A DNA stretch of 43,871 nucleotides from a virus: the IMG/VR virus record IMGVR_UViG_3300048062_000108, positions 1-43,871 of that record, one strand, 5' to 3'. Under the pieces are notes generated by a model, which was given only the letters and a program-made list of their open reading frames with translations, did no database searches and was not told the DNA's origin. A program made the translations under genes and the position numbers. Shown in pieces: positions 25,778 through 33,086 of the stretch (its first letter is position 1; each line of letters begins with the position of its first letter).

Positions 25778-26683
25778 TTAAGATGAAACTGACTTGGTGT
25801 TAGCCCCATCATCACCTGCAGATGCCGATTCTGGCTTCATTGCTGGTGCTTTACTGTTTCCTGATACGTTTACATTTTTTGTATTCATATCTTTAGGTGC
25901 ATCGCCTTTGCCACCTGATGTGTTACCATCATGTGTTTTTACTGGCGCCGCATTTGAATCATCACCTGGACGCTTTGGATTAGCATTTACAGTAGATGAT
26001 ACACTGTCACCGTTGTCGCCTGCTTTTGCAGTAACTGGTGTTTTGTATTCATCTAATTTTGCTTCATCTTCTGCATCATCATCTGATTCATCTAAATCAA
26101 GTTCTAAGTCATCTTCTGAACCTTCTTCTACTTTATCTTCTGTAGCTTCTTCTGATGATTCTTCTACTTCTGATGTTTCTTCGAATGTTGGTTCATCAGC
26201 TTCAACTGATTCCATGTCCATTTCTGCCTCTTCTTCATCGGCTTCATCTTCCATGTCATCTTTTTCACCTGACATAATTTTTTCGAACTCTGCTTCCAGA
26301 TCCGCTAGATTTGATTCTAGGTCATCTACACGATCCTCAATATCTTCTTCCGGAGCCTCTGCGTCACCCATTTCTAGGTCATCAACTGCTTCGTCTTCTG
26401 ATTTTTCGTCTTCGTCATAGAATTCTTCATTCTCAATCTCTGCTTCGTCTGATTCAATTTCACTTGTTTCAGGCGCTTCGATTGATGCTTCCTCAACGGT
26501 TTCGTCCTCAGACTCGTCTATATCTTCCAAATCTTCTTCTACAACTTCGTCACTTTCGTTTAGAAGTTCTTCATGGATTCTACGGGCCTCAGCTACGATG
26601 AAGTCATGTAACATGGCTTCCGCCGCATCACGCTCCTCGTTGATAAGAAGTTCTAGTACGTTTTCTAGTGTACTTCTTGACAT
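25778..26683 (-). CDS. Acidic prohead core protein (gp68/core-like)
   Basis: 301 residues, extremely acidic: from residue 40 to about 215 it is mostly Glu, Asp and Ser. The N-terminus ENVLELLINEERDAAEAMLHDFIVAEARRIHEELLNE is the recognisable helix of core proteins encoded next to gp21 in marine T4-like phages. The C-terminal 80 residues are low-complexity (Gly, Asn, Asp, Lys) and end in DDGANTKSVSS. Such acidic proteins fill the prohead core and are cut into internal peptides by gp21. It has an AAGGAGA ribosome site, and an exact T4-type late element lies upstream at 26780-26787. Confidence 0.78.
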   Translation of the reverse strand: MSRSTLENVLELLINEERDAAEAMLHDFIVAEARRIHEELLNESDEVVEEDLEDIDESEDETVEEASIEAPETSEIESDEAEIENEEFYDEDEKSEDEAVDDLEMGDAEAPEEDIEDRVDDLESNLADLEAEFEKIMSGEKDDMEDEADEEEAEMDMESVEADEPTFEETSEVEESSEEATEDKVEEGSEDDLELDLDESDDDAEDEAKLDEYKTPVTAKAGDNGDSVSSTVNANPKRPGDDSNAAPVKTHDGNTSGGKGDAPKDMNTKNVNVSGNSKAPAMKPESASAGDDGANTKSVSS

Positions 26684-26705
26684 AATTAGTCTCCTTATCT
26701 AAAAC

Positions 26706-26755
26706 GCCACAAATTGTGGCTAATAAACCACAAAGTTATGAATGTGGCAATGTTG
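26706..26755 (-). other. Leader with competing CCACA/TGTGG hairpins
   Basis: The leader of the acidic core gene contains GCCACA-x3-TGTGGC (26706-26720) plus further complementary arms near 26729 and 26745. Two mutually exclusive hairpins are therefore possible close to the ribosome site. Confidence 0.4.
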
Positions 26756-26779
26756 TAGAAACACTTCTATTGTTTCAAA

Positions 26780-26787
26780 TGTATTTA
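26780..26787 (-). promoter_or_regulatory. Late promoter TATAAATA
   Basis: Leftward CTATAAATACA, an exact match to the T4 late consensus, about 97 bases before the core protein gene and after a terminator. Confidence 0.75.
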
Positions 26788-26819
26788 TAGAGGTTTTTGG
26801 GGTTTATTGCGGAAATGTG

Positions 26820-26846
26820 CAAAAATGGCTAATTTTTAAGCCATTC
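26820..26846 (-). terminator. Probable intrinsic terminator
   Basis: Stem AATGGCT / AGCCATT (26824-26845) with an 8-base loop and TTTTTG on the leftward strand. It lies about 90 bases past the stop of the small gene at 26932. The stem is GC-poor, so efficiency may be modest. Confidence 0.55.
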
Positions 26847-26931
26847 AGGATCATAAGTTATTTAGAGTATCGCTTATAAGTTTTATATGCGTACTTTAAT
26901 GTAAGAAATTTGACGGTTTTTAGATGAAATA

Positions 26932-27147
26932 TTATAGTTCAGGCTGTTCAGAATCGTTAGAAGCACCGTATTGTTGCTTTAGTTGAGACTTTTTCTCATC
27001 ATTTCTAAGTTTTCTGTATGCTCTAATCTTTCTTAAATCATTAAGGTGCGAAAGTGTTAGACGATTCTTTCTAGTATCATCTAATTCTATACTATTGTGT
27101 TTATCCCTGTCAGGAGAATAGTTTTCCTTAATATCTGAATATTTCAT
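26932..27147 (-). CDS. Small basic protein after portal (gp67 position)
   Basis: 71 residues, rich in Lys, Arg, Asp and Leu: MKYSDIKENYSPDRDKHNS, then LDDTRKNRLTLSHLNDLRKIRAYRKLRND. I recall very similar small proteins directly after the portal gene in other marine T4-like phages. The position corresponds to the T4 prohead core gene 67, but T4 gp67 is acidic, so equivalence is uncertain. It has its own exact late element at 27175-27182 and GGAG before the ATG, suggesting it is needed in high amount during head assembly. Confidence 0.78.
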   Translation of the reverse strand: MKYSDIKENYSPDRDKHNSIELDDTRKNRLTLSHLNDLRKIRAYRKLRNDEKKSQLKQQYGASNDSEQPEL

Positions 27148-27174
27148 CTTAGAACTCCAATTTCTAACTATATG

Positions 27175-27182
27175 TATTTATA
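27175..27182 (-). promoter_or_regulatory. Late promoter TATAAATA
   Basis: Leftward GTATAAATACA overlapping the portal stop codon, 28 bases before the small gene start. Confidence 0.75.
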
Positions 27183-28875
27183 CTTGTTCGTCAGAATCAG
27201 TGGCTTCGGCGTTTTCTGCACCACTAATTGGTGAACCATCTTCTGTATCGTCTACATCAGTTTCATCAAAGTCTGCGTCACCGCCACCTTCGAAATCGCC
27301 ACCAGGGACACTTGCACCTACTGATTTAAGACCATCTTGGCCTTCAGGATCACCAGTGCCTTTTTCTTCTGCCCATAGTTTTTCATTTTCTAAGATTTCT
27401 TCATCAGATAAGCCTAAGAAACGTTTCATTGCAAAACGTTTGCTCACATAATCTGCACCTTCGATTGCAGTAAATACGTTCATCATTACTTGGTCTACTT
27501 CTGCTTGACGATACTTACCAAAGTTTTGTGGAGTATTGAATTTCAAATCAAATAAAGAACTTTCAATAACCACACCTCGGTGTTTCAAGAACATTTTAAA
27601 TTCTCTATCCAAGTCTTCAACTACTAATGATTGTAATCTTTCACAGAATTTAGTAAATCTAAATTCTTGAATGAATGCAGTACCTACACGACCATCATTG
27701 TAGCCATTACCGTCACTGTCTAAGCTACCTAGATAGCTTGGTGGGACTCTAAGTCCACGCATCATCTTATCATTGAAGTATTTTAAATCATCAATCTGTC
27801 CTAAGTTCTCACCACCTGGTAGTGTCTCAACTTTAGAACCACGACCTTCAGCCGTCTGAGCAAAGAAGTAATCTTCCATAATAGATAGTGGATTATACGC
27901 ACTATCAACGATGTTCTGTCCACCGCCTGTTTTTGAAGGAATACGTCTTTGATGAATATCATTTTTGATACGTTCTAAGTGGGCACGTGCTTTGTGCGTT
28001 GGCATGTTACCAACATCAATATAGAATACTCTACGTTCTGGTGCTCTTTGAACACGATAAATCAAGATTGCATCTTCAAGTAATTCTTTTTGTTTATAAA
28101 CTTTGAATACTGGTTCAAGAATTGAGTTACCAAAAGGCCAGAAGCCATCGATACCTTCACTTAATGAAATATGAACAACATGTTTTGCATCAACTGGTGT
28201 TGATGTTTGTTCTGATACATATCTTGTTCCTCCTACAGAACCAGCCGCATATCCCTGAGTTGTATTTGCATTTACGTTAGGACTAGATGGGAATCCAGCT
28301 GATGAGTGTAAGAGTTTATTTTCGTCTGCGGTAATGTTAAGACTTTGTAGATTAACATCCATGTCTTTAATATAGTATGCTTCAATCTTTTTGCCTTTGC
28401 CTTCGTTAACAATAACTTTTTCAATTTTTGCAGGGTCAACCCAAAACAGTTTGAATGTTTCTGGGTCACGAACAAATACTTGGTCGCCGTACTTAACAGA
28501 GTTCCTAAAAAGTCTAAACATACGTTTGTGCATTTCATTCATGTTGCACCACTGTTTTAATGACTTTTGAACAATGTCGTTTTCTGTATCACTTGCTTCT
28601 TCGTTATATTCTATATGAAATGGTAACTTAGTGTACTCATTTTTTAACGTAGAAAATTCCGCAATAGTATCTAGTGCAGTGTTAACTTCCGAATCAAGAT
28701 CCATCTGGTCATATTGCCCATATCGTTGTACACGATTTGGTTGACCTTGATAAACCTCAGGTAGCCAACTGCTATATCGTTTTGTGTCCGCATCTGCCGA
28801 TACACCAGCGCCTGTTGATGCAGGCATCTTTTCTGGCATCCCGTCATATGTTTTAAAATATTTTTTCCAACTCAT
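27178..28875 (-). CDS. 20: Portal vertex protein (T4 gp20-like)
   Basis: 565 residues (T4 gp20: 524). It begins MSWKKYFKTYDG with RYSSWLPEVYQGQPNRVQRYGQYDQMDLDSEVNTALDTIAEF, the characteristic T4-type portal opening. Other blocks are LFWVDPAKIEK, PFGNSILEPVFKVYKQKELLEDAILIYRVQRAPERRVFYIDVGNMP and PSYLGSLDSDGNGYNDGRVGTAF. The C-terminal 70 residues are acidic and Gly-rich. It forms the dodecameric ring through which DNA enters and leaves and which initiates head assembly. Unlike its neighbours it lacks an obvious late octamer and instead has a sigma70-like promoter (28895-28923). Confidence 0.95.
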   Translation of the reverse strand: MSWKKYFKTYDGMPEKMPASTGAGVSADADTKRYSSWLPEVYQGQPNRVQRYGQYDQMDLDSEVNTALDTIAEFSTLKNEYTKLPFHIEYNEEASDTENDIVQKSLKQWCNMNEMHKRMFRLFRNSVKYGDQVFVRDPETFKLFWVDPAKIEKVIVNEGKGKKIEAYYIKDMDVNLQSLNITADENKLLHSSAGFPSSPNVNANTTQGYAAGSVGGTRYVSEQTSTPVDAKHVVHISLSEGIDGFWPFGNSILEPVFKVYKQKELLEDAILIYRVQRAPERRVFYIDVGNMPTHKARAHLERIKNDIHQRRIPSKTGGGQNIVDSAYNPLSIMEDYFFAQTAEGRGSKVETLPGGENLGQIDDLKYFNDKMMRGLRVPPSYLGSLDSDGNGYNDGRVGTAFIQEFRFTKFCERLQSLVVEDLDREFKMFLKHRGVVIESSLFDLKFNTPQNFGKYRQAEVDQVMMNVFTAIEGADYVSKRFAMKRFLGLSDEEILENEKLWAEEKGTGDPEGQDGLKSVGASVPGGDFEGGGDADFDETDVDDTEDGSPISGAENAEATDSDEQV

Positions 28876-28894
28876 TTTTTAGTCCTTAACTATA

Positions 28895-28923
28895 ATAGTA
28901 TCATACCTGTGATACGTTGTCAA
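28895..28923 (-). promoter_or_regulatory. Sigma70-like promoter before the portal gene
   Basis: Leftward TTGACA (28923-28918), 17-base spacer, TACTAT (28900-28895). The -35 is perfect and the -10 matches 4 of 6. The predicted start is only about a dozen bases before the ATG. Confidence 0.45.
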
Positions 28924-28928
28924 CCTCA

Positions 28929-31283
28929 TTATTGAGGATTCCTTAATGCATCTATTAAATCTTCTATCTTCTTTTCTAGTTTTCCTCTATCTTGTGCATT
29001 TTCTGTATTCATATTAGCTGTCGTTTCGTCACTTCTAAAGAATCTATTTTTATATTCACCGTCTAATAATCCAATAGCTTCAACAAGTTTTTGCAACCTA
29101 TCTGCCGCTTCTGCTCCTTGTGCCGCATCTGTTTCTTTAATCGCCTCTATTGCGGCTACAAATGACTCTTGGTTCATATCAAACGTATTATTAAAATCAT
29201 TAAAACCTAACAATTTTGCCAAGTCATTTGCTTGTGAACTCATATCACCCGGATTAGCAGTTGTCAATGCTGACATTATTTCGTCAAACATATCTTCGGC
29301 ATCATTATCAAAGAACCTAAAATATGTACTATCATCTAGCGTTTCTCTTCCGCTTACCATTGCTTTTGATTCTGCTCGTTCTTCGACTTTATTTGTTTCT
29401 AATTGTTCCCCACCATCTGTAAGAGTACCGTCTGTTGCCTCAATCATTTTTTTACCAACACTGGTTTCGTCAAGTCCTGTGACTTCATTAAACTTTTTAA
29501 CAATTTTATCAAAAAATCCTGTTGCGGCACCAGTGGCATCTAAAAATGCGTTTCCAATGTTTCTTGCCTGTACTTGTACTTCACCTGCGGCTGTAACCAT
29601 AAGTGCGGCAAAACCTGCAGAATTTGTTCCTAAAGTTTCCATTGAATCAATAGCATTATCATTTGCTACGTTTAACTTTTCTTGTACGTCTTTAAATGCC
29701 TGCATTTGTGTATTCATTAATCCTTCAATAGTTACTGTAGCTTCACGAACAATTTCTTGTGCGCCAACAACTGACGTATCTGCATCACTTAGCACTTTTT
29801 CTGTTGATGTTTCTGCGATATCACCTTTATTTGCATCTTGAACATTGTCTGCCATTCTACTAAAATCAGCAATCAGCTTTTGTAGAAAATCACTTTGTTG
29901 TATCAATGCTTTATCCGAATCTGTTGCATTTGCAATTATATTTTCGAAGTCTATACCTAGTCCTGCTATTCTATCTTGTATTTCTTCTGCACTAGCACCT
30001 GACTCAATAAGTCCTCCAATTTCATTAATGATTGGAACAAGTTGTGAAGATATACCAGTACTCATTAACTCTTTGAATATGTCATCACGTGCAAAATCGG
30101 TATCACTGCCTGCTGAAATTCTTTTTATTAGTGCTTCTGCTAATGTACTATCATTGCTTATTCCAATATTTTGAATTCCCATTTGTGCTTGGGTTCTTTG
30201 TTCTGGGTCCATCAATGCCAACATAGCAGTTACGTCATCTCTGCCCATTCTTTGAGAAATCATTTGAGCCGCTTCTTCTAATGATACTTTTAATATGTTA
30301 GATGTAGACTGTACACCTTCCATAAAGTTATCCATACCGTCACGCATTTGTTGGTCGTTTAGTTTACCCAACATGTTTGCATTTTGTAATGACTCTAAGT
30401 AGATACCTGACATATTTGCAACTTGGGCAAAGTCCATACCAAATCTACGCATCATATCCGCACCTGCTTCATATTCAGTTGCCGGTCTTGCCATAGAATC
30501 TGCAAATTCTAATGATGCTTGGACACCACGTTGTCCTACTGCAAATGCAAACTTCTGTGTGAATTCAGCCGCTTGACCAAATGTAAATCCTGTTTTGTTA
30601 ACCATATCAGCCATGTTTAACATGCCTGCTTGTACAGTATCAAATCCAGCCATTAAACCTGACTGTCTAATTTCATTTGCTAAATTGAATCTATCTTCAA
30701 ACCCTGCTCCTACAAATGCATTAATTCCTTCAGCCGCCACGCCAATTTGACCCAGTTTATTAAGAGCATCAGAAAATCCTTGAACTAGGCCTCCATCAGC
30801 CCCTACTGTTTCTGCATGTTTTCTTGCACCTTCCATTTTGGCTAAAAGTTGGGCTTCGTCTTTATCCATACCTTCAGATACATATTTTTTCTCAAGGGCT
30901 TCTATTAATTTATTATTTTGTAATTCTTGTCTTTTTATCTGTAGTTCGTCATTTCTTAAACTATCCATCAAATAGCTTTTAATATTATTAATAACTCCCG
31001 ATTGTTGTCTAGCACTTTGCATCTCTTGTGCAGTGCCTTTTTCGACTGCATCTGTTAATTCTTGTGTGGCTTTGTTAGTTTTTGCTTGTTCGCCTAAAGT
31101 TTGACGTAACATAGCTAATTGGGCCGCTTCACCTTTTGCAACACCGTCTAATTGCTTAGATACATTACTAGTGAGGGCATTCTCTTTTGATAGAATATTC
31201 TTTATTTGTTGTAGGGTAGCTTCCGTAGACCACTGTGGGATCGATGGATCTATACCGTCTATATAAACATTTCCTTCAGCCAT
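28929..31283 (-). CDS. Tail tape measure protein (gp29-like, tentative)
   Basis: 784 residues, predominantly helical with little Cys or Pro. Long coiled segments run at residues 15-160 (ATLQQIKNILSKENAL, KRQELQNNKLIEALEKKY). There is a Gly/Ala-rich hydrophobic middle (LGQIGVAAEGINAFVGAGF, MLNMADMVNKTGFTFGQAAEFTQKFAFAVGQRG) and more helices to the end. This is the architecture of tape measure proteins, which span the tail lumen, fix tube length and exit with DNA. T4 gp29 has 590 residues. It is divergent from the gp26/gp51-type assembly gene that would be its likely partner. A late element lies about 87 bases upstream. A different internal virion protein remains possible. Confidence 0.62.
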   Translation of the reverse strand: MAEGNVYIDGIDPSIPQWSTEATLQQIKNILSKENALTSNVSKQLDGVAKGEAAQLAMLRQTLGEQAKTNKATQELTDAVEKGTAQEMQSARQQSGVINNIKSYLMDSLRNDELQIKRQELQNNKLIEALEKKYVSEGMDKDEAQLLAKMEGARKHAETVGADGGLVQGFSDALNKLGQIGVAAEGINAFVGAGFEDRFNLANEIRQSGLMAGFDTVQAGMLNMADMVNKTGFTFGQAAEFTQKFAFAVGQRGVQASLEFADSMARPATEYEAGADMMRRFGMDFAQVANMSGIYLESLQNANMLGKLNDQQMRDGMDNFMEGVQSTSNILKVSLEEAAQMISQRMGRDDVTAMLALMDPEQRTQAQMGIQNIGISNDSTLAEALIKRISAGSDTDFARDDIFKELMSTGISSQLVPIINEIGGLIESGASAEEIQDRIAGLGIDFENIIANATDSDKALIQQSDFLQKLIADFSRMADNVQDANKGDIAETSTEKVLSDADTSVVGAQEIVREATVTIEGLMNTQMQAFKDVQEKLNVANDNAIDSMETLGTNSAGFAALMVTAAGEVQVQARNIGNAFLDATGAATGFFDKIVKKFNEVTGLDETSVGKKMIEATDGTLTDGGEQLETNKVEERAESKAMVSGRETLDDSTYFRFFDNDAEDMFDEIMSALTTANPGDMSSQANDLAKLLGFNDFNNTFDMNQESFVAAIEAIKETDAAQGAEAADRLQKLVEAIGLLDGEYKNRFFRSDETTANMNTENAQDRGKLEKKIEDLIDALRNPQ

Positions 31284-31295
31284 GCATTTTCTCTC

Positions 31296-31324
31296 TTGAC
31301 AAGTTTAACTTCGTAGTTTATAAT
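31296..31324 (+). promoter_or_regulatory. Consensus sigma70 promoter for the gp26-type gene
   Basis: Rightward TTGACA (31296-31301), 17-base spacer, TATAAT (31319-31324): all 12 consensus bases match. Predicted start near 31331, leader about 64 bases. The block TAGTTTATAATAT recurs 35 bases downstream (31349-31361). Confidence 0.85.
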
Positions 31325-31369
31325 ATGTCTAAATATACGTATATAACCACTTAGTTTATAATATAAGTG

Positions 31370-31377
31370 TATTTATC
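31370..31377 (-). promoter_or_regulatory. Late promoter element GATAAATA for the tape measure gene
   Basis: Leftward GATAAATACAC in the divergent region, about 87 bases before the tape measure start and 18 bases from the gp26-type start on the other strand. Confidence 0.6.
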
Positions 31378-31394
31378 AAATCAAGGAATTAATA

Positions 31395-32240
31395 ATGGAA
31401 GAAAATCCGCTACTAAAATATTTTAGAAAGCCGGCAATATATATTAGCTTACCTACAAAAGGTAACTTTAATCCTGAAATCGAACAAACCATCATCGATG
31501 AGGTGGGTGTTTTACCTATGACTGCGATTGATGAGATAGCTTTACGTAACCCTGATGCTTTACTTAATGGCGAAGCAATGATTGGTGTTATAAAAAGTTG
31601 CTGTCCTTCAATACCTAATCCTAGAAACTTATGTAACGTAGACGCTGAATCGCTATTTTTAGCTATTCAATACGCTACATACGGAAAAGAAGTAACACAC
31701 ACTCATAGATGTTCTAAATGCGAAAAAACTGCTGACTTCAATATAGATATTAACTATCTATTGAATCAGTTTCCAAACATTGAAAAAATAGATCCAATAA
31801 TTTATGAAGATTTAGAAATTCATGTAAGACCACCAAGTCTAGAAAGTGTAACACGGGTTGCCCTTATCAGATTAGAAGAACAGAGGATTCTTAAAAATAT
31901 CAAGACTGAATCTGTTAACGATACTGATGAGGTTGAACTTGCTAAAAGATTCTATGCAAGTTTCAAACGTGTAGCTACTCACAATGTAGACTTGTTATCT
32001 GAAACTATTGATAAAATAGTTTCACCAGCTGGCGAAATTTCTGATAGTAAACAAATTATTGAATTTTTAGCAAATATCCCTGCAAACATTGTTGATAAAA
32101 TTAACAAAGCAGTAGAAAGTATTACTAAAAAACCAGACTCTGTGAATAAGTTTGAATTCGTTTGTCCGGAAGAAGATTGCGGTAATAAAGAGACAGTAAA
32201 CTTAGAATTGAACCCTGTAAATTTTTCCAAAGCTGGTTAG
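31395..32240 (+). CDS. 26: Baseplate hub/tail assembly protein (T4 gp26/gp51-type), zero-frame product
   Basis: 281 residues. The start MEENPLLKYFRKPAIYISLP and TKGNF, LPMTAIDEIALRNPDALLNGEAMIGVIKSCCP and LFLAIQYATYGKEV are typical of the protein annotated gp26 in marine T4-like phages. Cys106-SK-Cys109 and Cys257-PEED-Cys262 can form a zinc site. T4 gp26 and gp51 are needed to build the central hub. The zero frame stops 13 bases after a slippery site at Asn276-Phe277, and a -1 shift adds 77 residues. The gene has a perfect sigma70 promoter, and a TCTAAATA late-like element also lies upstream. It is divergent from the tape measure gene, a plausible chaperone client. Confidence 0.85.
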   Translation: MEENPLLKYFRKPAIYISLPTKGNFNPEIEQTIIDEVGVLPMTAIDEIALRNPDALLNGEAMIGVIKSCCPSIPNPRNLCNVDAESLFLAIQYATYGKEVTHTHRCSKCEKTADFNIDINYLLNQFPNIEKIDPIIYEDLEIHVRPPSLESVTRVALIRLEEQRILKNIKTESVNDTDEVELAKRFYASFKRVATHNVDLLSETIDKIVSPAGEISDSKQIIEFLANIPANIVDKINKAVESITKKPDSVNKFEFVCPEEDCGNKETVNLELNPVNFSKAG

Positions 32241-32251
32241 CAACCGCCAGC
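32219..32251 (+). other. Programmed -1 ribosomal frameshift signal (candidate)
   Basis: Heptamer A AAT TTT at 32219-32225 is in the zero-frame register required for X XXY YYZ slippage. After a 6-base spacer, GCTGG (32232-32236) can pair with CCAGC (32247-32251). Alternatively GGTT pairs with AACC (32235-32238 / 32242-32245), with GCT/AGC outside it. The zero-frame stop TAG (32238-32240) lies in the loop. Confidence 0.78.
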
Positions 32252-32458
32252 CAGAAAGATATTATAGAAAGACAAAAAAAGTTTGAAAAAAGTCTTGACA
32301 ACACGCATAAGAATCTGTTACAATTAAGCTGGTATATGAGAGGTGGGGTTTCTATCTCAGAACTTCATGATATGCCAGTGACTCATATTAAGCATCTTAA
32401 CGAAATAGTTGAGAAAAATTTTGAAATGAGTAAAAAGGCAGGAATGCCAATACTATAA
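32225..32458 (+). CDS. -1 frame extension of the gp26-type protein
   Basis: 77 codons open in the -1 frame from the slippery site to TAA at 32456-32458. The frame is opened by TAATAA shortly upstream and has no ATG, GTG or TTG before the conserved part. Its first ATG falls inside SWYMRGG. The peptide is a charged helix (KDIIERQKKFEKSLDNTHKNLLQL) then SWYMRGGVSISELHDMP and NFEMSKKAGMPIL. The W-Y/F-MRGG and TxKxGMPxx pattern is one I recall from the ends of T4-type hub assembly proteins. The fused product would have 354 residues. By analogy with lambda gpG/gpGT, the long form would recruit tube subunits to the tape measure; this role is inferred. Confidence 0.8.
   Translation, partial: FQSWLATASQKDIIERQKKFEKSLDNTHKNLLQLSWYMRGGVSISELHDMPVTHIKHLNEIVEKNFEMSKKAGMPIL
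32295..32324 (+). promoter_or_regulatory. Internal sigma70-like promoter upstream of the structured RNA
   Basis: Rightward TTGACA (32295-32300), 18-base spacer, TACAAT (32319-32324, 5 of 6) inside the frameshift extension. It could start transcription near 32331 toward the structured region. Because it lies in coding sequence it may be fortuitous. Confidence 0.45.
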
Positions 32459-32964
32459 CTAATACAACTAATAAAATCTAATATCTAACTCGGCGAAAAA
32501 GGAAAAGAGAATGACTAATATCTCAGCATACATAGTGGAATCGTTTGTCGGGTTGCCGACACGGGATTGAGATTGCAAACGTAGTGTTTGCCGTCGGACT
32601 AGTCAGGATGAATTCTGACATTCTTCTCGTTAACCACAAAGAGTATTCATAATCATAAAACAGCCATGGTCCCCGAAGGACATGGTTGACTAGTAATAAT
32701 ATTACCGATGATAGGTTTTTATAACACTATCTGCTTTTTATAGTTTCTATCTATGTGGATTATAAAAAGTGCCGTTGGGTCGAAAGACGCAATACTAAGT
32801 TAAGGAGGGATCGCCAACCGACTCCGTCGTAACTAGCGACTAACTTAGACATAGAGGCGATGAGCAAGGGACAGATAAGACAAGAATTTTCTGTACAGCC
32901 ATTTTTTAATTGTCCTGGCAACAGGGCAATTATGGCTTCTTCACGGGACAGAGATCCCATACTA
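32459..32964 (+). ncRNA. Candidate large structured non-coding RNA, unclassified
   Basis: About 500 bases without a convincing gene but with dense complementarity. The helices are TGTCGG/CCGACA (32546-32561), GCAAAC/GTTTGC (32575-32591) and GTCAG/CTGAC (32602-32619). CAGCCATG-TCC pairs with GGACATGGTTG with one bulge (32661-32688), and CTTTTTATA pairs with TATAAAAAG (32734-32769). A GAAA-capped stem lies at 32775-32792. A pseudoknot joins CTAAGTTA/TAACTTAG (32795-32802/32841-32848) with ATCGCC/GGCGAT (32810-32815/32856-32861). A long stem closed by AGCCAT/ATGGCT and capped by GCAA lies at 32897-32937. It does not match tRNA, tmRNA or a group I core that I can recognise. A 19-codon reading frame with a ribosome site starts at 32511. 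The strand is inferred from the flanking genes. Confidence 0.65.
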
Positions 32965-32993
32965 TTGACATATGATTAAAATTAATATATAAT
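32965..32993 (+). promoter_or_regulatory. Consensus sigma70 promoter for the nuclease gene
   Basis: Rightward TTGACA (32965-32970), 17-base spacer, TATAAT (32988-32993): 12 of 12 consensus bases. Predicted start about 33000, so the nuclease leader is about 87 bases. Confidence 0.87.
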
Positions 32994-33017
32994 ATAAAAA
33001 CAAATACCGAATTAATT

Positions 33018-33067
33018 CGAATGAGTGAAACGAATGAGAATTAAAAGGGATTAGGTCTTTAGACCTT
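33018..33067 (+). other. Nuclease leader: direct repeat and hairpin
   Basis: CGAATGAG occurs twice (33018-33025, 33031-33038) with a 5-base spacer. TTAATTC and GAATTAA flank the repeats and can pair. Further on, AGGTC/GACCT (33053-33066) forms a hairpin followed by TTTTA, a possible weak attenuator ahead of the ribosome site. Confidence 0.45.
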
Positions 33068-33086
33068 TTATAGTGGAAGATATAAT

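Noticed and set aside
25794-26601. Rightward frames of 208 and 96 codons rich in Ser and Leu
   Set aside because: These are antisense of the Glu/Asp-rich prohead core gene, without ribosome sites.
32760-32960. 66-codon leftward open frame in the structured region
   Set aside because: It runs exactly through the self-complementary helices and pseudoknot strands, has no ribosome site and no protein-like pattern. The RNA structure explains the bases better.
32459-32964. Group I intron, tmRNA or IscB-type omega RNA
   Set aside because: The conserved P7/R-S segments of group I introns and a tRNA-like end are not visible. No gene is interrupted, and the neighbouring nuclease is PD-(D/E)XK, not an HNH/RuvC IscB.
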